From contig NZ_CP087134.1 in the NCBI RefSeq assembly GCF_020911925.1, positions 4,836,001-4,900,000 on the forward strand: DNA of 64,000 bases. Direction: 5' to 3'. The translations under genes and the position numbers were made by a program. This DNA is from Flavobacterium cupriresistens. Its GTDB lineage: Bacteria > Bacteroidota > Bacteroidia > Flavobacteriales > Flavobacteriaceae. Within the stretch, counting starts at the first letter, position 1; each line of letters begins with the position of its first letter. This document shows positions 16,597-26,133 of this stretch, piece after piece. Below the pieces are notes generated by a model. That model was not told the DNA's origin. It worked only from the letters and a program-made list of their open reading frames with translations, and searched no databases.

Positions 16597-18219
16597 TTAC
16601 TTTTTAATGAATTTATTAGAAACTTTTGAATTCCCTGTATAAACATCTAATATATATATTCCACTTGGTAAATTCTCGATATTAATTTTAGTGTGGTTTC
16701 CTTTTTCTTCTTTTACTTTTCTACCTGATAAATCGGTTATTGTTATCTTGTTAACTTCCTCATTATTTATCAATTGTACATTTAGTATTGAGGAGGAAGG
16801 ATTTGGGAAAATTGAAATTTTAGCCGTTTCAAAGGAAGCTACCTTAAGATTTGTCCCGTCTAATCTCCATAATTCTTTTCCTGTTCTACCATTATCTGCT
16901 AAAAAATACAGCATTTTATTGTCATGGTTGTAAAATCCCTCCGGATAAGAAGAGGCTCCTACAGTTATCCCTGCCGGCTGAATGTCTTTCAATAGCCTGG
17001 TTCCTGCCGAAGTACCGTCGCTTTCCCATAGTTCTGTTCCTACAATACCGTCGCTTGCTCCTAAATATAGCTTGTTCTTAAAGACTGCGAGTGAGCTACT
17101 GAAACTTGTTGCACTGGTAGTTAATGCTTTTGTTCCTTCTTCAGTACCATCCGTTTTCCAGAACAGCGTCCTTCCTTCATTGCTATATGCAAAAAAATAA
17201 ACCGAATTATTATATACTTTCAAATTGTTTGGAAAAGAGCTTCCTGAACCGGAATAGATATCTTTTAGCAATTTTGTTCCTGCTTCTGTACCATCCGTTT
17301 TCCATAATTCATTCCCATAAACATTGTCTGTGGCGGTAAAAAACAAATTTCCATCGTATTCTATTAACATTGTCGGAGCCGATCTGCCTTTGCCACTAAA
17401 ACTTGTATTTACATCTTTTAGTAGTTTTGTTCCTGATTCTGTTCCGTCGCTTACACATAATTCTTCCCCTGTAAGTTCGCAATTTTCACAACCACTAAAA
17501 TAAATTTTGCCATTGAATACTTTCAACTTTTTATTCTTTTCAACTAAAATGTTACTGACCTTTGTTGTTCCTTGTTCTGTACCATTTGTTTTCCATAATT
17601 GTGAGGTAACATTGGTTGCATCTCTGGCATTAAAATATAGAAAATCATCCAGTATTCCGAATTCACTTTGTGTATCAAAAAAACCGTTATACTCTCCCGG
17701 AAGAACATCTTTTACCATTACAGTTCCTGCGGCTGTACCATCGCTTTTCCATAATTCTCTGCCGTGAACAGCATCATCTGCACTAAAATACAGCACATTA
17801 TTCATTACACATAAATTCCAAATACCGTATCCGGCTGGTCCGGCTTGAATGTCTTTTACCAATACTGTTCCTGCTGCGGAGCCGTCACTTTTCCATAATT
17901 CTAAACCATGAACACCGTCATTGGCTGGAAAATACACAAAACCATTCATGGCCACCAAGCTATTATTGGCTCTGATCGCTCCGGCGGTCGGATTGATATC
18001 TTTTACCATTACTGTACCTTCAACGGTTCCATCGGTTTTCCAAAGTTCACATTCGCCATATACATTTCCGTCCATAGCCGTAAAAAAAAGCAATCCATTG
18101 TTACTGCAAAAATTACCCGGCCCTGAACTTTCATAACCTTCTCTTATATCCAGTATAAGTTCCTGAGCATTTACTTTTGCGAAACCCAACAAAAGAATAA
18201 GAATCAATATCTTTTTCAT
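16597..18219 (-). CDS. ELWxxDGT-repeat secreted protein with T9SS type A sorting domain
   Basis: A 540-residue protein with a signal peptide (MKKILILILLLGFAKVNAQ). The body contains about nine repeats of roughly 45-50 residues around ELWKTDGTxxGTxxVKDI (for example ELWKSDGTAAGTVLVKDI), expected to fold as a beta-propeller-like surface domain. The C terminus, from about residue 465 (ISIFPNPSSSILNVQ ... LPSGIYILDVYTG), is a type IX secretion sorting domain, so the protein should be exported and anchored to or released from the outer membrane. No enzymatic motif is seen. Confidence 0.9.
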   Translation of the reverse strand: MKKILILILLLGFAKVNAQELILDIREGYESSGPGNFCSNNGLLFFTAMDGNVYGECELWKTDGTVEGTVMVKDINPTAGAIRANNSLVAMNGFVYFPANDGVHGLELWKSDGSAAGTVLVKDIQAGPAGYGIWNLCVMNNVLYFSADDAVHGRELWKSDGTAAGTVMVKDVLPGEYNGFFDTQSEFGILDDFLYFNARDATNVTSQLWKTNGTEQGTTKVSNILVEKNKKLKVFNGKIYFSGCENCELTGEELCVSDGTESGTKLLKDVNTSFSGKGRSAPTMLIEYDGNLFFTATDNVYGNELWKTDGTEAGTKLLKDIYSGSGSSFPNNLKVYNNSVYFFAYSNEGRTLFWKTDGTEEGTKALTTSATSFSSSLAVFKNKLYLGASDGIVGTELWESDGTSAGTRLLKDIQPAGITVGASSYPEGFYNHDNKMLYFLADNGRTGKELWRLDGTNLKVASFETAKISIFPNPSSSILNVQLINNEEVNKITITDLSGRKVKEEKGNHTKINIENLPSGIYILDVYTGNSKVSNKFIKK

Positions 18220-18464
18220 TTTTAAAATTTTAAGATTGATCTGTATTTATCTCTTTTGTCATCCTCTATTACATTTTGAATAGCAGGTTCACATACCATC
18301 GGAATACAGCTTATAAATACTGTACGTTTAAAATAAGGAAGTAAAAAGTAGTTTTTTTTCATCTCTTGGTTTTTAGCTTAATTGTTTGATTTCATTTTAG
18401 ATTTTCCTATTCCAGACAGAAAAAACAGCATCATTACATCATCAAAATTAAAGCTTAACAAAAG

Positions 18465-18497
18465 CAAAAAAAATACTCCTTTTGGAGTATTTTTCAT
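18465..18497 (-). terminator. Rho-independent terminator after the PAS-LuxR regulator
   Basis: The inverted repeat AAAATACTCC-TTTT-GGAGTATTTT (18470-18479 and 18484-18493) is flanked by A-runs on its left side, which become a T-run on the minus strand. It lies just beyond the stop of the regulator gene. Confidence 0.85.
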
Positions 18498-18506
18498 AAT
18501 CTGAAA

Positions 18507-19262
18507 TTAAATTATACCTTGAAGAATGCAGTTCTTAATAAGCTGCGCGGAGTTTTTACAATTTGATTTGGCCAAAATATTTGTGCGGTGTTTTTTTACT
18601 GTTAATGGACTAATAAACAGTTTCTCGGCAATTTCCGTATTGTTTAAACCGTTGGCGATTAGTTTAATTATATCAATCTCTCTTTTTGAAAATTCCTTTA
18701 ATTCCTGATCGTCTTCGTCTATAGACAAATTCATAAAAGAGGGTTCTCCGTTGAGACCGATCAAAGATATTCTGTAGGTATTGTGTGTACTTAAATGATC
18801 AATTGCCGTATGTATATTCAACGATTTTCCGTAACCTCCATTGTCATCCATTGTCAGCATTACGGCTTGGTGATTGAACAAAGCATACTCCCCATTTTGA
18901 AGTCTGGCTCTGTGACAATAACTTATTTTGTAACTCAATAATTTACTACGATCTATTTTATCTGAAAAAAAACGGGTCAAAAAACCTTCGGCCTTTATTA
19001 CAAAATTGATATCATCGGGATGAATTGCTCCCAATACATCATTAAAAGTTAAAGTATCCGGATCAAAGCCATGCATCTCATAGAGAGAAGGACTGATGTA
19101 AGAAAGCGACATGTCGAAAAAATCAATTATATAGAACGAAAAAGGGCCACTACTGATAATAGAGTTGGTAAGATCATTAAAAGAAATTTGGTGGGCCGGT
19201 GAAATTTTAGCAGTTCGATTGGCCTGCCAAACATTATGTAGATTTTCTATTTCCGGAAGCAT
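18507..19262 (-). CDS. PAS domain LuxR-type transcriptional regulator
   Basis: A 251-residue regulator. Residues about 30-150 resemble a PAS sensor domain (FYIIDFFDMSLSYISPSLYE, MHGFDPDTLTFNDVLGAIHPDD). The C-terminal part is a LuxR/FixJ helix-turn-helix: FSKREIDIIKLIANGLNNTE, then IAEKLFISPLTVKKHRTNIL. It has no receiver domain. The gene is transcribed alone and ends at a terminator; the sulfatase gene starts divergently 663 bases away. A target cannot be inferred. Confidence 0.87.
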   Translation of the reverse strand: MLPEIENLHNVWQANRTAKISPAHQISFNDLTNSIISSGPFSFYIIDFFDMSLSYISPSLYEMHGFDPDTLTFNDVLGAIHPDDINFVIKAEGFLTRFFSDKIDRSKLLSYKISYCHRARLQNGEYALFNHQAVMLTMDDNGGYGKSLNIHTAIDHLSTHNTYRISLIGLNGEPSFMNLSIDEDDQELKEFSKREIDIIKLIANGLNNTEIAEKLFISPLTVKKHRTNILAKSNCKNSAQLIKNCILQGII

Positions 19263-19925
19263 ATCGATTTGTTTGCTAAATCATTTATTTGTTCAACAAA
19301 TTAACATAAAAAAATGTTAAAACAAAACTTTTAGACTCAAATTAGAAAATCAGAATGCCCTATTGCTGAACTTCAAAATCAACTTTTTACAGTTACGCTA
19401 CTTTTTCAATCCAAATTCTCTTTTGTTTTGCCTCCAAAGCTGTTTTTCTTTTTTATTATACTGCTGTAAAACAGGTATTTATACGTTACGTGGGTCTAGT
19501 TTCTTATTGTAATTTTATTCTTATAAATAACACACCAACACTACATTACGAGCTTGTAGTACGTTGTATATCGACAACTAGCAGATTTCATACTTAGTAG
19601 ATTTTACCAAATAGATTTTTACTAAGTTGACATTTTTTACCTGCATTATTTTAAAAATAATAAAAACAGAACGCTTCTATTTTATCAAAGTATAAAAAAC
19701 CGATGCTTTCTAAAATGCGTGTTATAAGATTAAGAACAAAATTATTGTTTATGGTTATTAGGCTCAATTAGAATACCTTCAATACCAATCTCCCACGCCT
19801 ATATTCTTCAGGAAAATTCCAAAACAACTTATTTTTTTGCTGATCTCAAATTGATTAACAATAGGTGTCACCTATCTGTGCTTATAGAATTACATTTTTT
19901 TTATTAACCATTAAAACAACAAACA
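19263..19925 (+). promoter_or_regulatory. Long intergenic region with a perfect 15-bp palindrome before the sulfatase gene
   Basis: 663 bases without an open frame. At 19861-19875 there is a perfect palindrome ATAGGTGTCACCTAT (7-bp arms around one T), about 50 bases before the sulfatase ATG, well placed for an operator. Weaker inverted arms TACTTAGTA / TACTAAGT lie at 19591-19599 and 19620-19627. Nothing else was recognised. Confidence 0.6.
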
Positions 19926-21458
19926 ATGAACTTAAAAGAAAAACTTTCCCAAATTGGCGAAAAGCCTGACATGATCCTTATTATTACAGATGAACAACGG
20001 GCTACACAGCATTTCCCGCCGGGATGGGAGGAAAAAAATCTTCCTACCCTGACGTTTCTAAAAAGAAACGGATTTAGTTTCGACAGGGCTTTTTGCAATA
20101 CCTGTATGTGTTCTCCCAGTCGCACAACCTTATTTACAGGAATCTATCCTGCTAAACACGGTGTAAGCCAAACGTTAACAGAAGGAGGTCTTCTATCGCC
20201 ACAAGAACCAACACTGGATAATTCTTTGCCGAATATCATGAATGTGCTTTGGGCAGATGGATATGACGTACAATACAGAGGCAAATGGCATATGAGTAAA
20301 GGAGTAGCGCCAAATGGTACTAAAACAAACTATGAAGATTTAACCGCTGCAGATCTTTCCTTGTATGGTGCAATGGGCTGGGTTGCTCCAGATGCGGGTG
20401 AAGATGTTAACCCTCTTAATTTTGGAGGTGGATATGCCAACCACGATGCCCGATATACTGCCGAGGCAATAAAATATTTAAAAGAAGTAAAAGCGAGAAG
20501 AGCAACAGGAGATCATAAACCGTATTGCCTGATCCTTTCGCTTGTAAATCCTCATGATGTTTTGGCTTATCCAAACACGGCGGCTACCTCAGGATATCAT
20601 CCGGATAGCTGGTCAAGCAGAGAAATCGGGCTTCCTGCAACTGTAGGTGAAAATTTATTAGAAAACAAAAAACCAATGGCACAGGAGCAGATTTTAATTA
20701 ATATGGCTGTTGGTCTGGGCGCTATTGCAACTCCTGAGGAAAAGCTAAATTATATTAATTTCTACGGCAATTTGTTAAGTCATGTTGACAAAGAAGTTGG
20801 TAATTTTATTAAAGAATTATACAAAGAGGACGAAAATGGACACAAATTGGCTGATACCGCCATTGTTACAATGACTTCCGATCATGGTGAAATGGGGCTG
20901 GCACATGGTGGTTTGCGTCAGAAAACTTTTGTGGCTTACGAAGAGGCTTTGAGAATACCGCTTGTTATTTCGAATCCAATATTATTTAAAGATCGCGATC
21001 TGAAACACTCCATGGCCTTGGCAACTTTGGCAGATATTTTACCGACTTTTATTGACATTGCCAATGTATCAAATCCACCAACAGGCCTTGCGGGTACCAG
21101 TTTGTTGCCTGTTATAGAGGATAACACTGCGGTACAGCATAGTATTTTGTTTACTTATGACGATATCAAAGCGGGATCGAATAATAATTGGAACATCGTC
21201 AGAGCGGCGAATCGCATTCGTTGTATCAGAACCGAAAAGTGGAAATTCGATTACTACTTTGATGCTGCAACTGCTTTTTTCAAACAATACGAATTGTATG
21301 ATCTGATCAATGATCCGTTAGAAATTACCAATTTGGCTTATGATCCTGCTTACAGCGAAATCAGAAGAGATTTAGAAGAACAATTGCATCAACTTGAAGT
21401 AGAAAAACTTTGGGTAAATGCGCCTAAAGATGTTTTTAGTACGACAACGTTCAACTAA
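19926..21458 (+). CDS. Sulfatase-family hydrolase (alkaline phosphatase superfamily)
   Basis: A 510-residue protein with the sulfatase architecture. The N-terminal metal-site segment MILIITDEQR is followed by the formylglycine motif CSPSR at residues 62-66 (CxPxR), the later metal ligand block MTSDHGEMG and the GLAHGGLRQKTFVAYEE segment. An oxidising or anaerobic maturase would be needed to convert Cys62; none is in the window. There is no signal peptide, so the enzyme appears cytoplasmic, unlike most polysaccharide sulfatases of Bacteroidetes. The substrate is unknown; phosphonate or phosphodiester hydrolysis is also possible in this superfamily. A second gene follows 64 bases downstream. 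Confidence 0.88.
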   Translation: MNLKEKLSQIGEKPDMILIITDEQRATQHFPPGWEEKNLPTLTFLKRNGFSFDRAFCNTCMCSPSRTTLFTGIYPAKHGVSQTLTEGGLLSPQEPTLDNSLPNIMNVLWADGYDVQYRGKWHMSKGVAPNGTKTNYEDLTAADLSLYGAMGWVAPDAGEDVNPLNFGGGYANHDARYTAEAIKYLKEVKARRATGDHKPYCLILSLVNPHDVLAYPNTAATSGYHPDSWSSREIGLPATVGENLLENKKPMAQEQILINMAVGLGAIATPEEKLNYINFYGNLLSHVDKEVGNFIKELYKEDENGHKLADTAIVTMTSDHGEMGLAHGGLRQKTFVAYEEALRIPLVISNPILFKDRDLKHSMALATLADILPTFIDIANVSNPPTGLAGTSLLPVIEDNTAVQHSILFTYDDIKAGSNNNWNIVRAANRIRCIRTEKWKFDYYFDAATAFFKQYELYDLINDPLEITNLAYDPAYSEIRRDLEEQLHQLEVEKLWVNAPKDVFSTTTFN

Positions 21459-21522
21459 AAACTGCTTTAGAATACCCCATAAAAAACACAAATCAAATAC
21501 TAATATTAAAAACCTATACATT

Positions 21523-22554
21523 ATGTCAGAAAATATAAATTTGGAAGTTAGTACGGTACACTATACCGATTTTAATAATCCGGCTACCGGACAAACCACC
21601 ATACAAGGAATAAGAGGCGTTTCAGGATCTGAAAATGTTTATATTTCAGGAAGTTTATTGGGGCAGAATAATGCGCTTCAAGGATTGATTTACGAAGGAC
21701 CTCTTAAGGGTGGTGGCAACGATGGAAAATGGAATGTTGTTAATTTCCCAAGTACACCGTCAGCCGTAGTCAACAATACTTCTTGCTACGGGCCAAATAA
21801 TGGTCCAAATGGAACGGTGCAAATTGTTGGTTCTTATAAAACAGCAACCTCAACGGATAAAGCACCAAGCGGAAATCTCGGCTTTTATTATGAAGGTCCT
21901 GTTGATGGCTCGGGAACCTGGGTAAAGGTTAGTCCGAACGGAGGGAATACAAATAATGTTTTTGTTCATAGTGTCATGGGCGGAATTGCGGTTGGCAATT
22001 ATGATGTCGAAAACGATAAAAATGGCCATGCTTTCTTGTACAATACTACAACTAAAGAGTGTATTAATTTTAAACTCCCTGATTCGTTAACCAATACTTT
22101 ATATGGTATCTGGCATAATGGTGACGATAGTTATACACTAGCCGGAGGGTATTCCAGTCTTCACTTGGGAAAACTGAGCCAGGCTTTTCTTGTTGATTAC
22201 AATGCTAAAACCAGAAAAATCAGTAATCTGAAAACATTCAGCTACAAGAATGAAACTGCTTTGTCTATCATTACTCATTTTGAAGGCATCACCGTTTCTG
22301 AAGACAATGGCTATAATATGCCGGCTGACTGGATCTCTGCAAATGGAGAAGGTGGCGGAGCATCGTTTGTTTCTGTTCGCAGAAATTCTAACGGGTCATT
22401 TGGAGAGGCAAACTGGGTAGATATCGAGTTTCCGAATTCAAGTGCTAACAGTGCTAACACTGTGTACAGAAATAATCTTCTGGGTATTTACACCTCCGTG
22501 AATGATTCTGGTACTAAAGTGGTTTCTTCTTTTGTTGCGAAAGTTAGCGTTTAG
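21523..22554 (+). CDS. HAF-repeat-like beta-rich protein
   Basis: About 343 residues. The start at 21523 (MSENINLEVSTVHYTDFNNP) is preferred; the frame extends back to 21418 but that would overlap the sulfatase gene. Repeated units such as AVGNYDVENDKNGHAFLYN, GSYKT...GNLGFYYEGP and LAGGYSS...QAFLVDY resemble HAF-type extracellular repeats, suggesting a beta-propeller. There is no signal peptide, like its upstream sulfatase partner, so both may stay inside the cell or use another route. The close co-directional spacing suggests an operon. The function is unknown. Confidence 0.62.
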   Translation: MSENINLEVSTVHYTDFNNPATGQTTIQGIRGVSGSENVYISGSLLGQNNALQGLIYEGPLKGGGNDGKWNVVNFPSTPSAVVNNTSCYGPNNGPNGTVQIVGSYKTATSTDKAPSGNLGFYYEGPVDGSGTWVKVSPNGGNTNNVFVHSVMGGIAVGNYDVENDKNGHAFLYNTTTKECINFKLPDSLTNTLYGIWHNGDDSYTLAGGYSSLHLGKLSQAFLVDYNAKTRKISNLKTFSYKNETALSIITHFEGITVSEDNGYNMPADWISANGEGGGASFVSVRRNSNGSFGEANWVDIEFPNSSANSANTVYRNNLLGIYTSVNDSGTKVVSSFVAKVSV

Positions 22555-23328
22555 AAATAAACTAAGTAGTGGCTCGTACTAAGGTTTTACTTTAATCAAA
22601 CTGTTAGCTAATTTTTTTTAACACATAGAAACATAGATTTTGGGCTAACAATTTAAAACTTTTGAAGAAAATTATAATTTTTTCACATAGTTCTTAGGTT
22701 TGTTTTTTTAGTAAAACGTCTTTTTTAAGCTTTGTTAACTATACTTCTTTGTTCTAAAATTAATTGTACCCAATGGGTTTTAGTGATTGAATTGTTATAG
22801 AAAACAACTTTTTATCTAAATTTTTGTTATAAAGCGGTTAAGGGAAAAGTAATTTTTTCTTAATCGCTTTTTACTTTTTAACTATAGGCTGGTAAAGGAG
22901 GATCAAGTCCGAAAGTTGTAGGGAAGTAAAAATCTCGCAGAGTCGCAAAATCGCAAAGTATTAATGAAAAAACGGAAAAAAAACTTTGAGACTCCATAAC
23001 ATTTTTAGAAATCCAAAGCTAGAAAGTAGAAAACAGAAAATTGGATCTTAAAAATAGGAGAAAAACTTAGCGGCTTGGCGTCTTTGCGAGATCGTCAAAG
23101 CGAGAAGTTGGAAAATTAGGTACTTAAAAAGCTGTGGCGAAAAAATATAAGATCTGCTACTTCTAACAAAAGAAATCTAAAAATTATTCCACAACTTTTG
23201 AACTTGATTCGAATAAACCCAACAGATTGTATTAATGATGTAATATTCTAAAAATTAAAAGCAAAAGACTTCAATTGAGGGCGCGTTTGTAGTATAAAAA
23301 AATTAGAAAAATAATGTTCTACAATTAA
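22555..23328. repeat. Intergenic region with several dispersed-repeat-like palindromes
   Basis: 774 bases without a supported gene. At about 22612-22700 is an AACACATAGAAACATAG segment facing CACATAGTTCTTAGGTTTG. At about 22927-22960 is CTCGCAGAGTCGCAAAATCG, and around 23070-23105 its partial reverse complement GGCGTCTTTGCGAGATCG. These resemble remnants of the short palindromic repeats common in Flavobacteria. A terminator-like hairpin (22831-22874) is listed separately. Confidence 0.55.
22831..22876 (+). terminator. Terminator-like hairpin downstream of the sulfatase operon
   Basis: AAAGCGGTTAAG (22831-22842) and CTTAATCGCTTT (22859-22870) pair with one G-U and are followed by TT and a T-rich stretch. 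It is about 275 bases after the last stop codon, so it would leave a long 3' untranslated region. Confidence 0.65.
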
Positions 23329-23739
23329 TTAGTATGCAAACGTTAAATCACTTATTTCATCTGCTAGTTTATGGAGACCTCTTGAAATTTGCTCCATTTT
23401 TTCCCCTGATAAAGGAGCTAGTCCTTTTGTATATTGACGGAATAAACTTTGATTTATTCCAACATAATGTTCTGCAAAGGCTGATTTATTTATAACATTA
23501 AAATACTCAAATATTTGTTCTAAATCAACAACATAGTTGATATTGAAATCCTTAATCGTTAGCGATTCCCCTTTCTCATTTAAATAATCTACATGATATT
23601 GCAAAACTTCATTGAAATTTTCCTTTAGTTCCGATAGATTGCTGCCAACCGTAGTTAATCCTGGTATTTCTTTCACGTATGCCGAAAAGCCAGTATTTGT
23701 TTTTTCAACTATCACCGTAGTTACGTTTTTCTTTTCCAT
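23329..23739 (-). CDS. hicB: HicB-family antitoxin
   Basis: A 136-residue protein. Residues about 5-60 form the HicB RNase-H-like fold: VIVEKTNTGFSAYVKEIPGL, TTVGSNLSELKENFNEVLQYH. Residues 85-135 form a helix-turn-helix-like part (VGINQSLFRQYTKGLAPLSG) that would bind the operator. HicB neutralises the HicA mRNA interferase. The gene lies 62 bases downstream of hicA on the same strand. The toxin-first order is common for hicAB. Confidence 0.88.
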   Translation of the reverse strand: MEKKNVTTVIVEKTNTGFSAYVKEIPGLTTVGSNLSELKENFNEVLQYHVDYLNEKGESLTIKDFNINYVVDLEQIFEYFNVINKSAFAEHYVGINQSLFRQYTKGLAPLSGEKMEQISRGLHKLADEISDLTFAY

Positions 23740-23801
23740 AATAAATTTTCAAAATTGTTCTTATGTAATCTTTCTAACAGTAAAATACAAAAGCAACAAG
23801 A

Positions 23802-23990
23802 TTACTTAAGCCCTGCAGCTTTCATAATACTATTTAAAGTACCATTTGCCAATTCTTTGCTGCCGTGTCGCGGAATTGGAATTTGGTTTGGTTTGTTTTT
23901 GTGTCTATATAAATCATGATTTCCACCACTTCTATAAAGATACCAACCCTCTTTTTTTAGCAATTTCAATATTTCATTTACTGTTGCCAT
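23802..23990 (-). CDS. hicA: HicA-family toxin (mRNA interferase)
   Basis: A 62-residue protein with the small dsRNA-binding-like HicA fold: NEILKLLKKEGWYLYRSGGN, then HDLYRHKNKPNQIPIPRHGS and KELANGTLNSIMKAAGLK. His25 in the GGNH segment is at the expected catalytic position, so the toxin looks intact. hicB follows directly. A 36-bp perfect palindrome sits 58-93 bases before the start codon and probably belongs to its promoter. Confidence 0.9.
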   Translation of the reverse strand: MATVNEILKLLKKEGWYLYRSGGNHDLYRHKNKPNQIPIPRHGSKELANGTLNSIMKAAGLK

Positions 23991-24047
23991 TTTAAAATTA
24001 AATTACAAAACATATCAAAAAAACGTTATTGCAATTACATGATAAAT

Positions 24048-24083
24048 ATATAACATTTTTGTTATATAACAAAAATGTTATAT
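24048..24083. promoter_or_regulatory. 36-bp perfect palindrome upstream of hicA-hicB
   Basis: Each 18-base half (24048-24065 and 24066-24083) is the exact reverse complement of the other; the left half reads ATATAACATTTTTGTTAT. Each half also contains a shorter internal palindrome-like ATAACATTTTTGTTAT. It lies 58 bases before the hicA start, the expected place for an autoregulatory operator bound by HicB. A cruciform or hairpin is also possible. Confidence 0.8.
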
Positions 24084-24274
24084 TATTTTTTATTTTAACA
24101 ATCACTATCAATGTAACCTTAATTAATTATCTAAACCAACTATAACTTTCAAAAATTATTCACTTCTATCATTCGAAATAATAGCGCTCCACAATATATA
24201 ACCTAAGGACATTTTCCAACTGATCATTTTATAAATGAATCATTAAAAATAACTTTTGTAATCATGAGCCCAAT

Positions 24275-24306
24275 AAAAAGCAAAAAACGACTCGATTGAG
24301 TGGCCT
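24275..24306 (-). terminator. Terminator after the FAD oxidase pair
   Basis: On the minus strand CCACTC-AATC-GAGTCG (24303-24288), with one mismatch, is followed by a run of six T (24287-24282). It lies about 55 bases beyond the stop of the monoamine-oxidase-like gene, closing the two-gene unit. Confidence 0.7.
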
Positions 24307-24357
24307 TTCATTCTTAGGAAATTTATTCCTTTATTACTGTTCTTTTTTATCCGGCAA

Positions 24358-26121
24358 CTACCAGCCTAAATAATAAGTAGGGCTCAACCAAATCGGACGA
24401 TCTAGTCCAAAATATTCTTGTAGCATTTTTTCGGCTTCACAGAAAGCACCTTCTACCCAGCCCTGTTGATCTGAATAGGCCTCTCCGCAAATATGGATTT
24501 GCTCGTTTACATCCGGTTTTCTCATGTATTCCATTACATTTTTTACTGAGAAACCGGCTTTCCAGGCATGGTATCCTGCACCAAACGGCTCGTCTGTCCA
24601 GTCTTTAAAATACGTTACATAGGGATCCGGTATGGTTACGTCAGGTCCGTGGAGTTCGCGAAGTTGGTTTATCAATTCGTCTACCATCATTTTCGTAGCT
24701 TGAACATCATCCAGTTCATGCAGTTCTTTTAATGATGCTGATTTGTTGGCTCTAACTTCAAAAAGTATTCTGTCATCGGAAAGCGCTTTCCAGAAGGTCT
24801 GAGTGACCATATCTCCATAACTTCCTAACAACATCGAGTTATCATTTTGAGCATCTGTTCCAAAATAATAACATTGTCTCATCGGCAAATCGGTGATCGA
24901 ATGTCCGGAATCAATTCCTAATTCTTTCCACCACGGATAGTCAAAGCCCATTAATATTTTAAAAGCGGGTGCCATAATTACAGAACGGATATTCTCATTG
25001 AGCACTGAATTTTCATTTACATCAAAAAAGAAATTGTTCTGATCCAGAAGTTCCAAAGATTTTCTCGGCATAGCAAGCACTAATGTGTTGGCATATACTT
25101 TCCATTCGGTGTTGCTCTCCAGGTTTAGAAAAGTCAATTCGTATTTGTGTGTTTGACTTGAAGAATGTTCTTTGGTAAAAGTAAGCAACTTATTTTCAGC
25201 CCAAATCGTGGCCCCTTCATGATCGGTATAAGAATTGGCCAAGGCATAGGCGATACTGTCGTACCCTTCTTCAATGGTTTTGTAAATGGTTCCCGCAGAG
25301 AAATCGCCTACCATGTACGGGAAAGCTTCTGCTCCATTCCAATTGATGGTATTGGAATAATATCCTCCGGCATTCGCCAAAAAGGTATATCCTTCCTCTG
25401 AAACCTGATCTTTAATCAAGTTCCAAAAACCCAAATCATTTACTTTACGTCTGTAATAAGGAGAATTAGGGAAATTGTAGACCAATTTAGGTTTTATGTC
25501 ATCCCAATCTCTGCTGGTCAATTCGAAAGAATAATCATAAATTGTATCTCCTTTAATGATTTTATCACCGTAATTTTCAGCAACCCAAGGATCTGCTATT
25601 AAAACATCGTAAATAATTTTATTGAACAACTGATCTGAACTGAAACCCAAATCATTATCGTTCAGGTAAAATCGGGTTATCAATTTATCACCTGCTTCCT
25701 GAGCAACGTCCCAGGCATCTTGTTTAAAACGCTCTTTACGAAGGTACATATACAGTTTTGCGGGATCTCCCATCGGAAAGGGAACGGGCGTCATTCTATC
25801 GTTCAGAACGGGAGTACGTTTGGCAGGATCCGGTTCGGTAAGTGGATAGCCTTCGATTAATGTGGTCACAATTTCCTGAGAAGTCAGGTAACGCATACCG
25901 CCTAACTCGCCCCAGAAATTCATTCCTGGCATAATAACCGATTCCAATCTGCCGCCCAGTTTGTTGTTCATATCAAAAATTTGAACTTCACTGGCGGTAT
26001 ACTTTTTGTCGGTTACCAAACGATATGCGGTGTATAATCCGGAAGTTCCGGCACCAATAATAGCTACTTCAGTTTTTAAATCAGGATGCATTCCTTTATT
26101 TAATGGTGTGTTTTTATTCAT
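24358..26121 (-). CDS. Flavin monoamine oxidase/L-amino-acid oxidase family protein
   Basis: A 587-residue FAD protein. The dinucleotide fold VAIIGAGTSGLYTAYRL is near residue 18, followed by QIFDMNNKLGGRLES and the GELGGMRY segment typical of amino-acid oxidases. The C-terminal FAD/substrate block reads IHICGEAYSDQQGWVEGAFC. The length fits bacterial L-amino-acid oxidases such as lysine or tryptophan 2-monooxygenase types. It has no signal peptide. A sarcosine-oxidase-like gene lies 12 bases upstream and is co-transcribed. Together they could oxidise one amino acid twice. The substrate is unknown. Confidence 0.85.
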   Translation of the reverse strand: MNKNTPLNKGMHPDLKTEVAIIGAGTSGLYTAYRLVTDKKYTASEVQIFDMNNKLGGRLESVIMPGMNFWGELGGMRYLTSQEIVTTLIEGYPLTEPDPAKRTPVLNDRMTPVPFPMGDPAKLYMYLRKERFKQDAWDVAQEAGDKLITRFYLNDNDLGFSSDQLFNKIIYDVLIADPWVAENYGDKIIKGDTIYDYSFELTSRDWDDIKPKLVYNFPNSPYYRRKVNDLGFWNLIKDQVSEEGYTFLANAGGYYSNTINWNGAEAFPYMVGDFSAGTIYKTIEEGYDSIAYALANSYTDHEGATIWAENKLLTFTKEHSSSQTHKYELTFLNLESNTEWKVYANTLVLAMPRKSLELLDQNNFFFDVNENSVLNENIRSVIMAPAFKILMGFDYPWWKELGIDSGHSITDLPMRQCYYFGTDAQNDNSMLLGSYGDMVTQTFWKALSDDRILFEVRANKSASLKELHELDDVQATKMMVDELINQLRELHGPDVTIPDPYVTYFKDWTDEPFGAGYHAWKAGFSVKNVMEYMRKPDVNEQIHICGEAYSDQQGWVEGAFCEAEKMLQEYFGLDRPIWLSPTYYLGW

Positions 26122-26133
26122 GATCGTATCTTT

